Part shown: positions 35,381-43,272 of the stretch, piece by piece
How the letters are laid out: the number at the start of each line of letters is the position of its first letter
Position numbering within the stretch: position 1 is the first letter of the stretch
Origin: DATNPX01 sp036702975
Lineage (GTDB): Bacteria; Cyanobacteriota; Vampirovibrionia; Obscuribacterales; Obscuribacteraceae
Reading direction: 5' to 3'
NCBI GenBank assembly: GCA_036702975.1
Contig: DATNPX010000016.1
Location: 62,001-126,000 of the forward strand
Length of the DNA: 64,000 bases
Notes under the pieces: generated by a model
What the model saw: only the letters and a program-made list of their open reading frames with translations
The model's database searches: none
Told to the model about the DNA's origin: nothing
Translations under genes and position numbers: made by a program

Positions 35381-35959
35381 TCAGATAGACGCAAGGCGTC
35401 CCGGCGAAGTTTCAGGGCATAGCCGATAGAGAACGTGTCGGCTGAGCCTATCTCCAACCGGAATACGAGGGTGAAGGAAGTCATCATCAGGGTTTCGCGT
35501 CATGCCCAAACGCTCCATAACCTTCATCGAATTTACATTGTGGATGGAGGTCATCGAGACTATCTCCTGCAGCCCAAGCCGCTCATAACCATCAGCCATC
35601 GCCGATTGCGCAGCTTCGGTCGCATACCCGCGCCCCCAGAAGTCCCTGGACAATCGCCAACCGACTTCCACACAAGGCGTGAAGTGGGCATCGAAAGTGG
35701 GTCTATGCAGACCAACGAAACCGATGAACTGCTCCGAACTCAATATCTCAACAGCCCAGAGTCCGAGGTTTTCTTCTTCAAACTCCCTGGTCATGTGTCC
35801 AACAAAGCCATTGCTCTCTTCTACGCTCAGCATCTTGGGAAAGTGCTTCATCACTTCCGGGCAAGCGTTCATCCGAGCAAAAGGCTCCAGGTCACGGTCG
35901 AGCCAGCGGCGAAGTCGAAGGCGTGAAGTCAGCAATTCGTCAGGCGCTGATCGTGACAT
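35381..35959 (-). CDS. GNAT family N-acetyltransferase (RimJ/RimL-like)
   Basis: The 192-residue enzyme uses acetyl-CoA. The fold begins LTSRLRLRRWLDRDLEPFA and has the strand VEVGWRLSRDFWGRGYATEA, where the RGYATEA loop binds the CoA pyrophosphate. It ends with IHNVNSMKVMERLGM, typical of the RimJ/RimL/SpeG group that modifies protein N termini or small amines. The substrate is unknown. ATG 35959 follows GAGGGAG. Transcribed alone. Confidence 0.9.
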   Translation of the reverse strand: MSRSAPDELLTSRLRLRRWLDRDLEPFARMNACPEVMKHFPKMLSVEESNGFVGHMTREFEEENLGLWAVEILSSEQFIGFVGLHRPTFDAHFTPCVEVGWRLSRDFWGRGYATEAAQSAMADGYERLGLQEIVSMTSIHNVNSMKVMERLGMTRNPDDDFLHPRIPVGDRLSRHVLYRLCPETSPGRLASI

Positions 35960-36155
35960 AACTCCCTCAGAAAAAGAAGACTTCTAAGACAAGTAGAAAA
36001 AGAGGCTCTCACAGACAAGGTTAACATTGCAAGGCTCAAGCTCCGGGTTTGCAAACAAGATTAAAACGATGCCTGCGAGTAGGGAATTTGATGCAGACCG
36101 GCTCTGATCCGCTTGCATTTTCCCTTACCCTGGACTAATCTTTCTTTCGGTAGCT

Positions 36156-36178
36156 TTTGATCTTGCAGATCAAAGGAG
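36156..36178 (+). promoter_or_regulatory. Hairpin that partly covers a ribosome-binding site
   Basis: TTTGATCT (36156-36163) and AGATCAAA (36167-36174) form a perfect 8-bp stem with a TGC loop. The 3' arm shares AAA with the AAAGGAG ribosome-binding site (36172-36178) of the GTG-started gene at 36188. It could slow initiation until melted or bound. Confidence 0.45.
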
Positions 36179-36187
36179 CAGACGAAC

Positions 36188-36823
36188 GTGAAACTACTGC
36201 ATCTTCTCTGTCTGACAGTGGCAGGGCAAACCGCTTTTGGCATGAGCCCGTCTTTTGCAGCAGACACAACTACTTCCACTCAGACGGTTGCTAGCGCACG
36301 AACAGCGGCAGCTGAACAAGGCGAAGAAGAGATTCTGACCCCGAAAAACTACGGTCATGCGTCGACGGTGGTTTCTTCCAGTCAATGCAAGATTAATTGC
36401 ACGGCTCCGCATGCTGCCTGCTCAGAATCAGCCGAAGTACTGAAAATCGTGCAAGATATATACAAATCTCTCAGTGAGCGCGATTTTGATTCAATTGCAA
36501 AACACCTGGACGCTAATTGCACAAAGTTCGACCGGAGCACCAAACAGACAATCGTTGGCCGCGACGCCATCATCAGCGATTTGAAAGAACAGCTGGAAAA
36601 GGTCGGACCAGGATCGGCTACACCGCTCCTTTCGTACACGATCGATCATCCTTATGCCCACGTATCGAATGACACTGCCGTGGTCACATTCACCGCCTAC
36701 AAAGAATTTGGCGGCACTCATCCAAAAAAATATGAGTCTCGTTGCACTGACATCTTCAAAAAGGAAGGCAATACCTGGATGAAGATAAGCTACAGCAGTA
36801 ATTGGAAAGAGACAAACCTCTAA
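36188..36823 (+). CDS. Secreted SnoaL/NTF2-like protein
   Basis: The 211-residue protein has a signal peptide (residues 1-25, ending PSFAA), a Cys-containing linker and a C-terminal NTF2/SnoaL-like (DUF4440-type) domain from about 85: VLKIVQDIYKSLSERDFDSI, then FTAYKEFGG and the final strand TWMKISYSSNW. Such cone-shaped domains bind small ligands or act as isomerases; no catalytic pair is obvious. The start is GTG 36188, eight to ten bases after AAAGGAG, inside a local hairpin. Confidence 0.75.
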   Translation: MKLLHLLCLTVAGQTAFGMSPSFAADTTTSTQTVASARTAAAEQGEEEILTPKNYGHASTVVSSSQCKINCTAPHAACSESAEVLKIVQDIYKSLSERDFDSIAKHLDANCTKFDRSTKQTIVGRDAIISDLKEQLEKVGPGSATPLLSYTIDHPYAHVSNDTAVVTFTAYKEFGGTHPKKYESRCTDIFKKEGNTWMKISYSSNWKETNL

Positions 36824-36909
36824 GCCTCACTTGGTGGGTTTAGCATTTAAAGCGCGCTCAGAGAGACGGCGTTAGCCTCAAGCTTGGTGCGCCTGGCGCA
36901 GGCGTACGT

Positions 36910-36939
36910 TTGTCAGGCGAGCGAAGCATTTACTATAAT
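36910..36939 (+). promoter_or_regulatory. Promoter of the aldehyde dehydrogenase gene
   Basis: TTGTCA (36910-36915) and TATAAT (36934-36939) are 18 bases apart. Transcription would start near 36946, 31 bases before ATG 36977, consistent with that start. Confidence 0.6.
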
Positions 36940-36976
36940 CGTTTCTTCCCGAGTTCCCGCGTTCAAGGAGTTAGGC

Positions 36977-38434
36977 ATGCCGTTGCATTACATCAACAAC
37001 AGATTCACCAGGGGCAGTGGCACTGAAGAGATTGAAGTAATAAATCCGGCAACTGAAGAAGTATTGGACACGGTGCCGAAAGGTACTAGCCAAGACGCTC
37101 TGGAAGCTCTGGCGGCGGCGAAAGAAGCTTTTAACACCTGGAAGAAAACTCCGGCAAATGCGCGAGCGCATATGATGCACGATGCAGCAGCAAAGATGCG
37201 CGCGCATAAAGAGAAAATCGTCCACTTGCTAACACTGGAGGAGGGCAAGCCTATTCCGGAAAACGAGGAAGAATTTGAATGGTTGACGAATACATTCGAT
37301 TATTACGCAGAGCTTGGAAGACATGAACGAGGACGTGTGCTTCCATCCGGTGAGTACACTCAGCTCAATCTTGTTTTGAAAGAGCCCTATGGAGTCGCTC
37401 TTTGTATAGTTCCATGGAACTACCCCCTTCTGCTCATGGCATGGAAAGTGGCACCTGCTTTGGCTGCGGGCAACACTGTAATTATCAAGCCGAGTGAAGT
37501 GACACCACTGACGACACTATATCTAGCCGAACATTGTTTCGATCATTTTCCACCAGGAGTGATAAATGTCCTGAACGGTACAGGCTTAGACGTCGCCGAA
37601 CCGCTAGTCAAACATCCGGACGTGCCTATTATCGCATTCACAGGCAGTCTTGCTGTTGGACAGCGCATCGCCGCAATTGCAGCACCGATGATGAAGAAGC
37701 TACATCTTGAGCTGGGAGGTAAAGACGCGTTTGTAGTAGCCGAAGATGCCGATCCTCAACTTGCAGCAAAAGCGCTCGCTTATGCTGCACTGACCAACGC
37801 AGGCCAAGTCTGTACGTCTACTGAACGCGTCTACCTCCCAGCCAACAAAGCATCGCAATTCACAGAGGCACTCGTCGAACACGTGAAGAGTTTGCGCCTC
37901 GGTCCAGGTCTTGAATCGACCACAGATATAGGACCGATGATCGGCGGCAGCTACCGCGAGAAGGTAGAGAAACATGTGTCAGATGCAGTTGCCCACGGAG
38001 CCAAAGTCCTTACTGGTGGTCGCCGACCCGAAAAATTTAAGAAGGGCTTTTTCTATGAGCCAACTGTTTTGAACAGCGTAACACACGACATGTTAATCAT
38101 GCGGGAGGAGACATTTGGACCCGCTATCCCTCTTATGGAATACAAAACTTTCGACCAAGCTATCGAATATACAAATTCATGCATCTACGGGCTTGGCGCC
38201 TGTTTGGTTACAACTGATCCGCTCAAAGCAAAGTTGTTCATGGAGGAAGTGAAAGCCGGAACAGTCTGGATCAATGATCCTCTGACCGACAACTATGCAG
38301 GGCCCTTCGGCGGCATGAAAATGAGTGGTGGCGCGCGCGAATTAGGAGCCGAAGGACTCGAGCAGTTCAGAGAGACCAAGCACGTGCATTGGGAATTCGC
38401 GACACAACCGAAATCTTGGTGGTATCCGTATTAA
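36977..38434 (+). CDS. NAD(P)-dependent aldehyde dehydrogenase
   Basis: The 485-residue enzyme oxidises an aldehyde to a carboxylate. It has the NAD-site segments VPWNYPLLLMAWKVAPALAA and GNTVIIKPSEVTP, the general base in LELGGKDAFVVAE (Glu of ELGGK) and the nucleophile in NAGQVCTSTERVYL (Cys). The C terminus GGARELGAEGLEQFRETK and the tail KSWWYPY are typical of succinate-semialdehyde/betaine-aldehyde-type members. ATG 36977 has AAGGAG seven bases upstream. It could oxidise 2-aminomuconate semialdehyde from the kynurenine operon 5.8 kb away, but that is speculation. Confidence 0.93.
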   Translation: MPLHYINNRFTRGSGTEEIEVINPATEEVLDTVPKGTSQDALEALAAAKEAFNTWKKTPANARAHMMHDAAAKMRAHKEKIVHLLTLEEGKPIPENEEEFEWLTNTFDYYAELGRHERGRVLPSGEYTQLNLVLKEPYGVALCIVPWNYPLLLMAWKVAPALAAGNTVIIKPSEVTPLTTLYLAEHCFDHFPPGVINVLNGTGLDVAEPLVKHPDVPIIAFTGSLAVGQRIAAIAAPMMKKLHLELGGKDAFVVAEDADPQLAAKALAYAALTNAGQVCTSTERVYLPANKASQFTEALVEHVKSLRLGPGLESTTDIGPMIGGSYREKVEKHVSDAVAHGAKVLTGGRRPEKFKKGFFYEPTVLNSVTHDMLIMREETFGPAIPLMEYKTFDQAIEYTNSCIYGLGACLVTTDPLKAKLFMEEVKAGTVWINDPLTDNYAGPFGGMKMSGGARELGAEGLEQFRETKHVHWEFATQPKSWWYPY

Positions 38435-38934
38435 CGAGCAGCAAAAATCTTCTTGATCTCGTCTTGAAACGTGAAGAAAAGTCCGATGCTGCCTAAGCCG
38501 TCAAAAGCGAGCGGCGCGAAGAAAGGCGGGAACCAAGCGTTCGGTTCTGATTTGGTCACAAGCGACTGCCAGACAGCCAGAGTCTTCACCATGTGTTCGA
38601 CGAAATGTCCGTCAGCGTGAAAGAAGCAACCTAGTAGACCGACTATAACTGCCACACCATAGCCAAACGCTAGCAGTTGCTTGCCACCCTTTTTCCACAA
38701 AGCCACACCAAGCGGTATCAAAAGAATCATCACTCCGCTAAAGACAATCGGAATCCAGGCGAAAGGCGTATCACCGACTGCCTCGCGATGCTCAAATCTG
38801 ATATCGAAGATAAGCATTACGAATCCGCCAATCAACAACGAATGTGCTATCCAACGTACGGCCTCTTCAGCCCTTGCATTCACACCCAAGACTTCCTGAG
38901 TTGCGTCAGTTGCAGACACCTTAGTTGACTCCAT
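38431..38934 (-). CDS. Four-helix membrane protein
   Basis: The 167-residue protein has predicted membrane helices near residues 27-47, 59-80, 85-104 and 135-157, with a short cytoplasmic N terminus. The loop FHADGHFVEHM holds three His and could bind metal. Family not recognised. ATG 38934 lies three bases after the aldo/keto reductase stop, with AGGTC inside that gene's end, so the two are one transcript. Its stop overlaps the convergent aldehyde dehydrogenase stop by four bases. Confidence 0.7.
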   Translation of the reverse strand: MESTKVSATDATQEVLGVNARAEEAVRWIAHSLLIGGFVMLIFDIRFEHREAVGDTPFAWIPIVFSGVMILLIPLGVALWKKGGKQLLAFGYGVAVIVGLLGCFFHADGHFVEHMVKTLAVWQSLVTKSEPNAWFPPFFAPLAFDGLGSIGLFFTFQDEIKKIFAAR

Positions 38935-38937
38935 ATA

Positions 38938-39831
38938 TTATGTTTGACCTATCCACTCAGTCGTTGCAACAGCCTGCCACTTCGCACGAATGGCTTCAAA
39001 TTGAGAGCCACTCAACATGCCTTGTGCAAGAACTTCGGCATTTTCGATCCACCGGCCTGGCTTGGTGGTGCCGACAATCGCCACCGAAACTCCCGGAATA
39101 GACAAGGTAAACCTAAGCGCAGTAGCTGCTGAAAGAGCAGGATTACCGTTGATAAAGTCATAGTTCAATTTATGCAAGCGCTCCCAGTACTCAACATGAT
39201 AGGAGTTGCTCGGCTTGGATTTGCTGCGCCAGGCTGCGTTGGCAATTGGTCGCTTAGCGATAACGCCCATCTTTTTCTCCTGGGCACGCGGCAGTAATCT
39301 GTCGATCGCTTCCTGGTCGGCGATGCTGACAGAAGTCTGCAGGGCATCGAAAACTCCAGTATTGATCGCATATAGCGCCGCATCAGAGTCACCGCTATAT
39401 CCTATGTAGCGAACTTTCCCTTCTTTTTTTGCTTTTTCGAGCGCCTCGACCGCTTCACCTTTCTTAAGCAAGTCTTCTGAACAGCTGTGCAGTTGGACCA
39501 GATCGATATAGTCAGTTTTCAGTCTCTTGAGACTGCGCTCGATCGTTTTTGCGATATCAGATTTCGACCAGGCATCGCTGAAATTCTCTCCATGTCCGCA
39601 TTTCGAGAAAAGATAGAAATCTTTTCTGCGTTTGCCAACAGCATTTCCAATCAGTTCCTCGCTCCCAGCGTAACATTCAGCAGTGTCGATAACGTTTAAA
39701 CCCTGGTCCAGAGCAGCCGCCAAAAGGTCCTTGACTACATTCAAAGAGACGTTCTCAAAGCCTATTTCTGCCCCGCCAAAGCCCAGTATGCTCACTTGCA
39801 TATCTGTATTGCCAAAGGCGCGTTTCTCCAT
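38938..39831 (-). CDS. Aldo/keto reductase
   Basis: The 297-residue NADPH-dependent (beta/alpha)8 barrel enzyme reduces carbonyls. The catalytic tetrad is visible: Asp and Tyr in NVIDTAECYAGSE, Lys in YLFSKCGHG and His in DLVQLHSC. The NADP-binding segment SIPGVSVAIVGTTKPGR lies near the C terminus. ATG 39831 follows GGAGGAGG. The substrate is unknown. It heads a two-gene transcript with the membrane protein at 38431. Confidence 0.93.
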   Translation of the reverse strand: MEKRAFGNTDMQVSILGFGGAEIGFENVSLNVVKDLLAAALDQGLNVIDTAECYAGSEELIGNAVGKRRKDFYLFSKCGHGENFSDAWSKSDIAKTIERSLKRLKTDYIDLVQLHSCSEDLLKKGEAVEALEKAKKEGKVRYIGYSGDSDAALYAINTGVFDALQTSVSIADQEAIDRLLPRAQEKKMGVIAKRPIANAAWRSKSKPSNSYHVEYWERLHKLNYDFINGNPALSAATALRFTLSIPGVSVAIVGTTKPGRWIENAEVLAQGMLSGSQFEAIRAKWQAVATTEWIGQT

Positions 39832-39934
39832 CTGCCCTCCTCCGAATCCGCGAAGCTGGTTCGAAGTATACTACTTCCAGTTCCTCACAAGCCGCGATCG
39901 CTACGATTTGCATCGGAAAGTCCAACTCAGCTTC

Positions 39935-40354
39935 ATGACTCTAAAAACGCTGGTCGCCTCAAACAACAGAAGTACTGTCAATCGTGTCAAACTAGCATTC
40001 GACGACGTCGACTGCGAAATCATTCCAGCAACGACTTTGTCGCTCGCTGTCTACCTTGCGAGAAAGAACTTTCCTGACGTTATACTCGCAGACTATGAAC
40101 TGACAGACGGCAATGGGTTGCAATTGCTGCAAGAGATACGCTCAGAGCAAGAATTGCAAGCAATACCATTTGCGCTGTTCAACTCAAACTCTAAAGATGA
40201 GCCAGCGCTTGATGAGACACAGGCAAAGGCTCTCGGCATATCTGCTTTGATCGCAAACGAAACCCAAGGACGCGAACTGTACGAACGGATAATGAAACTG
40301 GTGCGCGCGTATTTAGCAGTAAAAGAGAGTCGCGCCGAAGAGACACCGGAGTAA
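39935..40354 (+). CDS. Stand-alone degenerate receiver domain
   Basis: This 139-residue receiver-like protein has the phospho-acceptor region FPDVILADYELTDGNGL (Asp53). The acidic pair of strand one is replaced by ASNN (residues 8-11), and the conserved Lys near residue 107 is missing (GISALIANE). Phosphorylation by the normal Mg2+-dependent route is therefore doubtful. No output domain follows. ATG 39935 follows GGAAAG. It may be a protein-interaction module rather than a switch. Confidence 0.75.
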   Translation: MTLKTLVASNNRSTVNRVKLAFDDVDCEIIPATTLSLAVYLARKNFPDVILADYELTDGNGLQLLQEIRSEQELQAIPFALFNSNSKDEPALDETQAKALGISALIANETQGRELYERIMKLVRAYLAVKESRAEETPE

Positions 40355-40764
40355 GCTCCGCGTAAGCTACCCAAATAAGACAACGGCGAACAGCCATATA
40401 AGGCGGCCGGCACTGAATTAACGGGCGGAAAATCAGCGCCACTAATTTGACAACAGAGTTTATTTTGCACACTTTTCTAGTACGTTTTTGCAAAAAAATT
40501 TTCCAAAATTCCACCTTTAATGGTTTCTACAGGATTGGCTTCATTCGGAAGCTGAGACCGAGATAGAGGCACTGACGAGGCTTGACGGATTCAGCTATCC
40601 CCCGGCTGCGGTACATTTCAAGCTCATGGGCCATACCTCCCTGTCTCACAGCATTTTCATAACCCGAGCCTAGGATAAAAACGTTGAGGTTAATCAAGCT
40701 TCAAACGAACCAAATAACAAGCCAGTTGTTTAAGGTTTCAAAATTCAAAAAGAGGGCGATGGCG
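40355..40764. other. Intergenic region without a clear gene
   Basis: About 410 bases. A perfect 12-bp palindrome TTTTTGCAAAAA lies at 40485-40496 in an AT-rich patch, possibly a weak terminator. No tRNA or known riboswitch motif was found by eye. Confidence 0.35.
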
Positions 40765-41355
40765 ATGAGCAATGCAAGAGACGAACAACTTCTGAAGGCT
40801 TACCTAACCGGTGGCGGTGCCAGAATTGAACGAGCCAATTCGACGCACACTGAAGAAATCCAATATTTCCTGCAAGTGTTTTTGACAGCAGGTGATGAGG
40901 CAAGAGCCGATGGAGACCTGACCAAAGCAGAACGTTTCTACCACGAAACGATCAAGCTTGCTGCCTCGGAATTCGACGAGAGCGTTCCGGAGATAGCGCT
41001 TGCGAAGTTTCATCTCTCAATGATCTACCTCGACAGAGGAACGTTGGTAGCAGCAGAGCTCTTCGCCAAATCCGCTCTAAAAATATTTGTCGAGGTCTTC
41101 GGTGAAGACCATCCCGCTACGGGCATGGCGTTGCACCAGTTAGCAGAGGTGCGGTTGGCCCAGAACAAGAGCGCTGATGCCTCACCACTAAAAGAGCAAG
41201 CAACCAAGATTCTTACGCAGCACTATGTTGAATATGCGAATGAATCCACAAAAAAAAACCAGCCGAGTAGCCAGGTGACGCACTGTGCCAAGGCGAACCT
41301 AAGAGCCCTGATGTTTCAAACACAAATGCACGAAATAAGTGTTCTGAATAATTAG
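40765..41355 (+). CDS. Small TPR protein (kinesin-light-chain type repeats)
   Basis: The protein is about 196 residues with two clear tetratricopeptide repeats: ADGDLTKAERFYHETIKLAA and LAKFHLSMIYLDRGTLVAAE, followed by FGEDHPATGMALHQLAEV, the kinesin-light-chain signature. The N-terminal LLKAYLTGG segment and C-terminal tail are not assigned. ATG 40765 is preferred over ATG 40759 because GAGGG (40752-40756) is properly spaced only for the former. It is related in design to 20878-21450 and 34934-35251. Confidence 0.8.
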   Translation: MSNARDEQLLKAYLTGGGARIERANSTHTEEIQYFLQVFLTAGDEARADGDLTKAERFYHETIKLAASEFDESVPEIALAKFHLSMIYLDRGTLVAAELFAKSALKIFVEVFGEDHPATGMALHQLAEVRLAQNKSADASPLKEQATKILTQHYVEYANESTKKNQPSSQVTHCAKANLRALMFQTQMHEISVLNN

Positions 41356-41440
41356 TAACACTTCCGGTATCAAAGTCACACAAGAAGCTTCCAGCTACGC
41401 GCGAAAACGCAAATTGGAATAAGAGTTGGAACTGAAGCGT

Positions 41441-41483
41441 CGCTACGGTTTCGGGTGCAAGTTCGCACCCGTACACCGTGGCG
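41441..41483 (+). promoter_or_regulatory. Long hairpin directly before a ribosome-binding site
   Basis: CGCTACGGT (41441-41449) pairs with ACCGTGGCG (41475-41483), including one G-T wobble. Inside it CGGGTGC (41452-41458) pairs with GCACCCG (41465-41471), closing a six-base loop. The stem ends at the GGAAGGA ribosome-binding site (41483-41489) of the gene at 41496. No T-run follows, so it is not a terminator. Confidence 0.55.
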
Positions 41484-41495
41484 GAAGGAAAAGCC

Positions 41496-41768
41496 ATGAG
41501 CCACCAAGAATTCAGCAAAGTACGTAGACCACGATGCGCAGCCATGCGTCGGGGAACCGTAGAAGGACATCTTCCCGATCCGCATCACGTCGAAAGGTTA
41601 GTGGAAACAACGTTGCTATTGAACGAAGCAGTGATCAAGTGCGATCAGATACTCCGATATCAACAACTGATAGCCCTCCGCCAAGCACAAGAGGAGGAAA
41701 TGACCGATGAACCGGTCCACCCACGAAGGACCGTTGTTAGGGCCGCGAAGGAGGTGCACACCGCATAA
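41496..41768 (+). CDS. Small basic hypothetical protein
   Basis: The 90-residue protein has an Arg-rich N terminus (KVRRPRCAAMRRG) and a central helix HVERLVETTLLLNEAVIKCD with coiled-coil character. It ends in a basic, Glu-containing tail. Family not recognised. ATG 41496 follows GGAAGGA by seven bases. The leader folds into a strong hairpin and a terminator follows the gene, so it looks like a genuine small transcription unit. Confidence 0.6.
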   Translation: MSHQEFSKVRRPRCAAMRRGTVEGHLPDPHHVERLVETTLLLNEAVIKCDQILRYQQLIALRQAQEEEMTDEPVHPRRTVVRAAKEVHTA

Positions 41769-41872
41769 ATCGCTTATAGTTCCACGAGTTAAGACCAAAT
41801 CTCCTGTTGCTGCGCACGGCGACCCTACTGAAGGCGAGCAACAGTGAGGGTCGAACTAAATGAGAACTAGCA

Positions 41873-41911
41873 AAATAGCCCTCGCACCAAATATGGTGCA
41901 CGGGGCTATTT
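41873..41911. terminator. Bidirectional intrinsic terminator
   Basis: AAATAGCCC (41873-41881) pairs with GGGCTATTT (41903-41911), enclosing GCACCA/TGGTGC (41884-41889 and 41894-41899). The T-rich right arm (TATTTATCT) serves the plus-strand gene, and on the minus strand the mirrored arm (TATTTTGC) serves the regulator gene. It lies between the convergent genes. Confidence 0.75.
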
Positions 41912-41932
41912 ATCTGCGTTAGACGCTTCGTC

Positions 41933-42634
41933 TCAATTGGGATTGCTGTTTTCAGTTTCCCGCTGGTCCAGGCAGTAGCCAACACCGTGAACAGTCCGGA
42001 TTGCTGAGGCACAATCAGGGTTATCTATCTTCTTTCTCAGAGTTTTGATGTACGTGCGCACAGTATCGAATGAAGCAGCGGAATCAGCCGTCCACACTCT
42101 CTCCAAGAGAGCCTCCGGGCTAAATACCTGATTCGGATAGCGCATAAATAGTTCGAGAAGATTAAACTCTTTAGGCAGGAGCTTAACTTCATTGCCGGCC
42201 TTGAACACCTTGCAAGCTTTGGCATCCAGCGCCAGGTCTCCCACCGCCAGGTCTTTCGAAGAGCTCACGGCCTGAGGGCGGCGCAAAAGTGCTCTAATTC
42301 TGGCGAGGAGTTCACGAGGGTCGAACGGTTTTGTCAGATAGTCATCTGCCCCCGAATCAAGCCCTGCCTCTTTCTCTTCAATAGACGACTTCGCCGTTAA
42401 CATCAGTATGGGTGCGGCACCGCCACGGTTGCGGTACTCTTGACAAATAGCATTGCCGTTCATGCCAGGCAGCATCCAATCGAGAACGATAAGGTCGTAT
42501 TTAAAGACTTTCATCATTGAAAGCGCATCAGTACCGTTGGCTGCTGTTTCGGCTATATGCCGTTCAGCCACCAACAGATTGCGAATTAGGGACGACAGGT
42601 GCGAATCGTCCTCAACCACCAAAATTTTCGCCAT
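41933..42634 (-). CDS. OmpR/PhoB-family response regulator
   Basis: The 233-residue two-domain regulator has an intact receiver: ILVVEDDSHL acidic pair, YDLIVLDWMLPGMNG phospho-Asp, LMLTAKS Thr and DYLTKPFDP Lys. The winged-helix DNA-binding domain follows from about residue 130 (KLLPKEFNLLELFMRYPNQV, VRTYIKTLRKKID, IRTVHGVGY). ATG 42634 is preferred over TTG 42652. No histidine kinase gene is adjacent, so it is an orphan. It is divergent from the kynurenine operon across 114 bases and is an obvious candidate regulator of it. Confidence 0.93.
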   Translation of the reverse strand: MAKILVVEDDSHLSSLIRNLLVAERHIAETAANGTDALSMMKVFKYDLIVLDWMLPGMNGNAICQEYRNRGGAAPILMLTAKSSIEEKEAGLDSGADDYLTKPFDPRELLARIRALLRRPQAVSSSKDLAVGDLALDAKACKVFKAGNEVKLLPKEFNLLELFMRYPNQVFSPEALLERVWTADSAASFDTVRTYIKTLRKKIDNPDCASAIRTVHGVGYCLDQRETENSNPN

Positions 42635-42693
42635 ACGAAGGGCTGACCTCAAGCATTCATTTTTATCGTTATGGTTATGGCTACCCTGGCAAC

Positions 42694-42699
42694 TATAAT
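42694..42699 (+). promoter_or_regulatory. Candidate -10 box of the kynurenine operon
   Basis: A perfect TATAAT lies 50 bases before ATG 42749. The -35 position has no good match, which would suit an activator-dependent promoter. The doubled TTATGG (42669-42680 region) just upstream could be part of a regulator site. Confidence 0.4.
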
Positions 42700-42748
42700 A
42701 TCGGAATTATCGACCGAGATGCTTATCTCATATGGATATGGAACGCCC

Positions 42749-43270
42749 ATGGCGAGTTTGACAACCATAAACTTTCAACGCTGGATTGATGAGAACCGGC
42801 ATTTGCTGAAACCGCCTGTCGGAAACAAGTGTATTTTTGACGGCGACTTAATTGTAATGGTCATTGGCGGGCCTAATTCGCGCACCGACTACCACGTAAA
42901 TCAGGGCGAGGAGTTTTTCTACCAGATAGAAGGCGACATCGTTCTCAAGGTAATAGACGAGGGCAAGCCGCGGTCAATCGAGATTAAACAGGGCGATATC
43001 TTCCTTTTGCCCAGCGGTGTGCCTCATTCGCCGCAGCGCCCGGCAGGCACAATCGGATTGGTGATCGAACGAAAAAGAGTAGACGGAATGTTGGATTCTT
43101 TTCGTTGGTACTGCGAGGAATGCGGCGAAAAGCTCTACGAAGAGAGCTTTCAACTGGAAAATATCGCCACACAATTCCCACCAATTTTCGAACGCTTTTA
43201 CGGCAGTTCCGAGCATACAACCTGTAAAAAATGCGGCTTGCAACTCACACCGCCGAAAAAGACGACCTGA
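42749..43270 (+). CDS. nbaC: 3-hydroxyanthranilate 3,4-dioxygenase
   Basis: This enzyme opens the ring of 3-hydroxyanthranilate with O2 to give 2-amino-3-carboxymuconate semialdehyde (ACMS). The 173-residue cupin has the catalytic Fe2+ ligands His49, Glu55 and His93 in DYHVNQGEEFFYQ and SGVPHSPQRP. Substrate-binding arginines are Arg45 and Arg97. The bacterial-type second iron site is formed by Cys122/Cys125 and Cys159/Cys162 (WYCEECG and CKKCG). ATG 42749 gives the family length; upstream in-frame starts would add an unlikely extension. First gene of the operon. Confidence 0.94.
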   Translation: MASLTTINFQRWIDENRHLLKPPVGNKCIFDGDLIVMVIGGPNSRTDYHVNQGEEFFYQIEGDIVLKVIDEGKPRSIEIKQGDIFLLPSGVPHSPQRPAGTIGLVIERKRVDGMLDSFRWYCEECGEKLYEESFQLENIATQFPPIFERFYGSSEHTTCKKCGLQLTPPKKTT

Positions 43271-43272
43271 TC

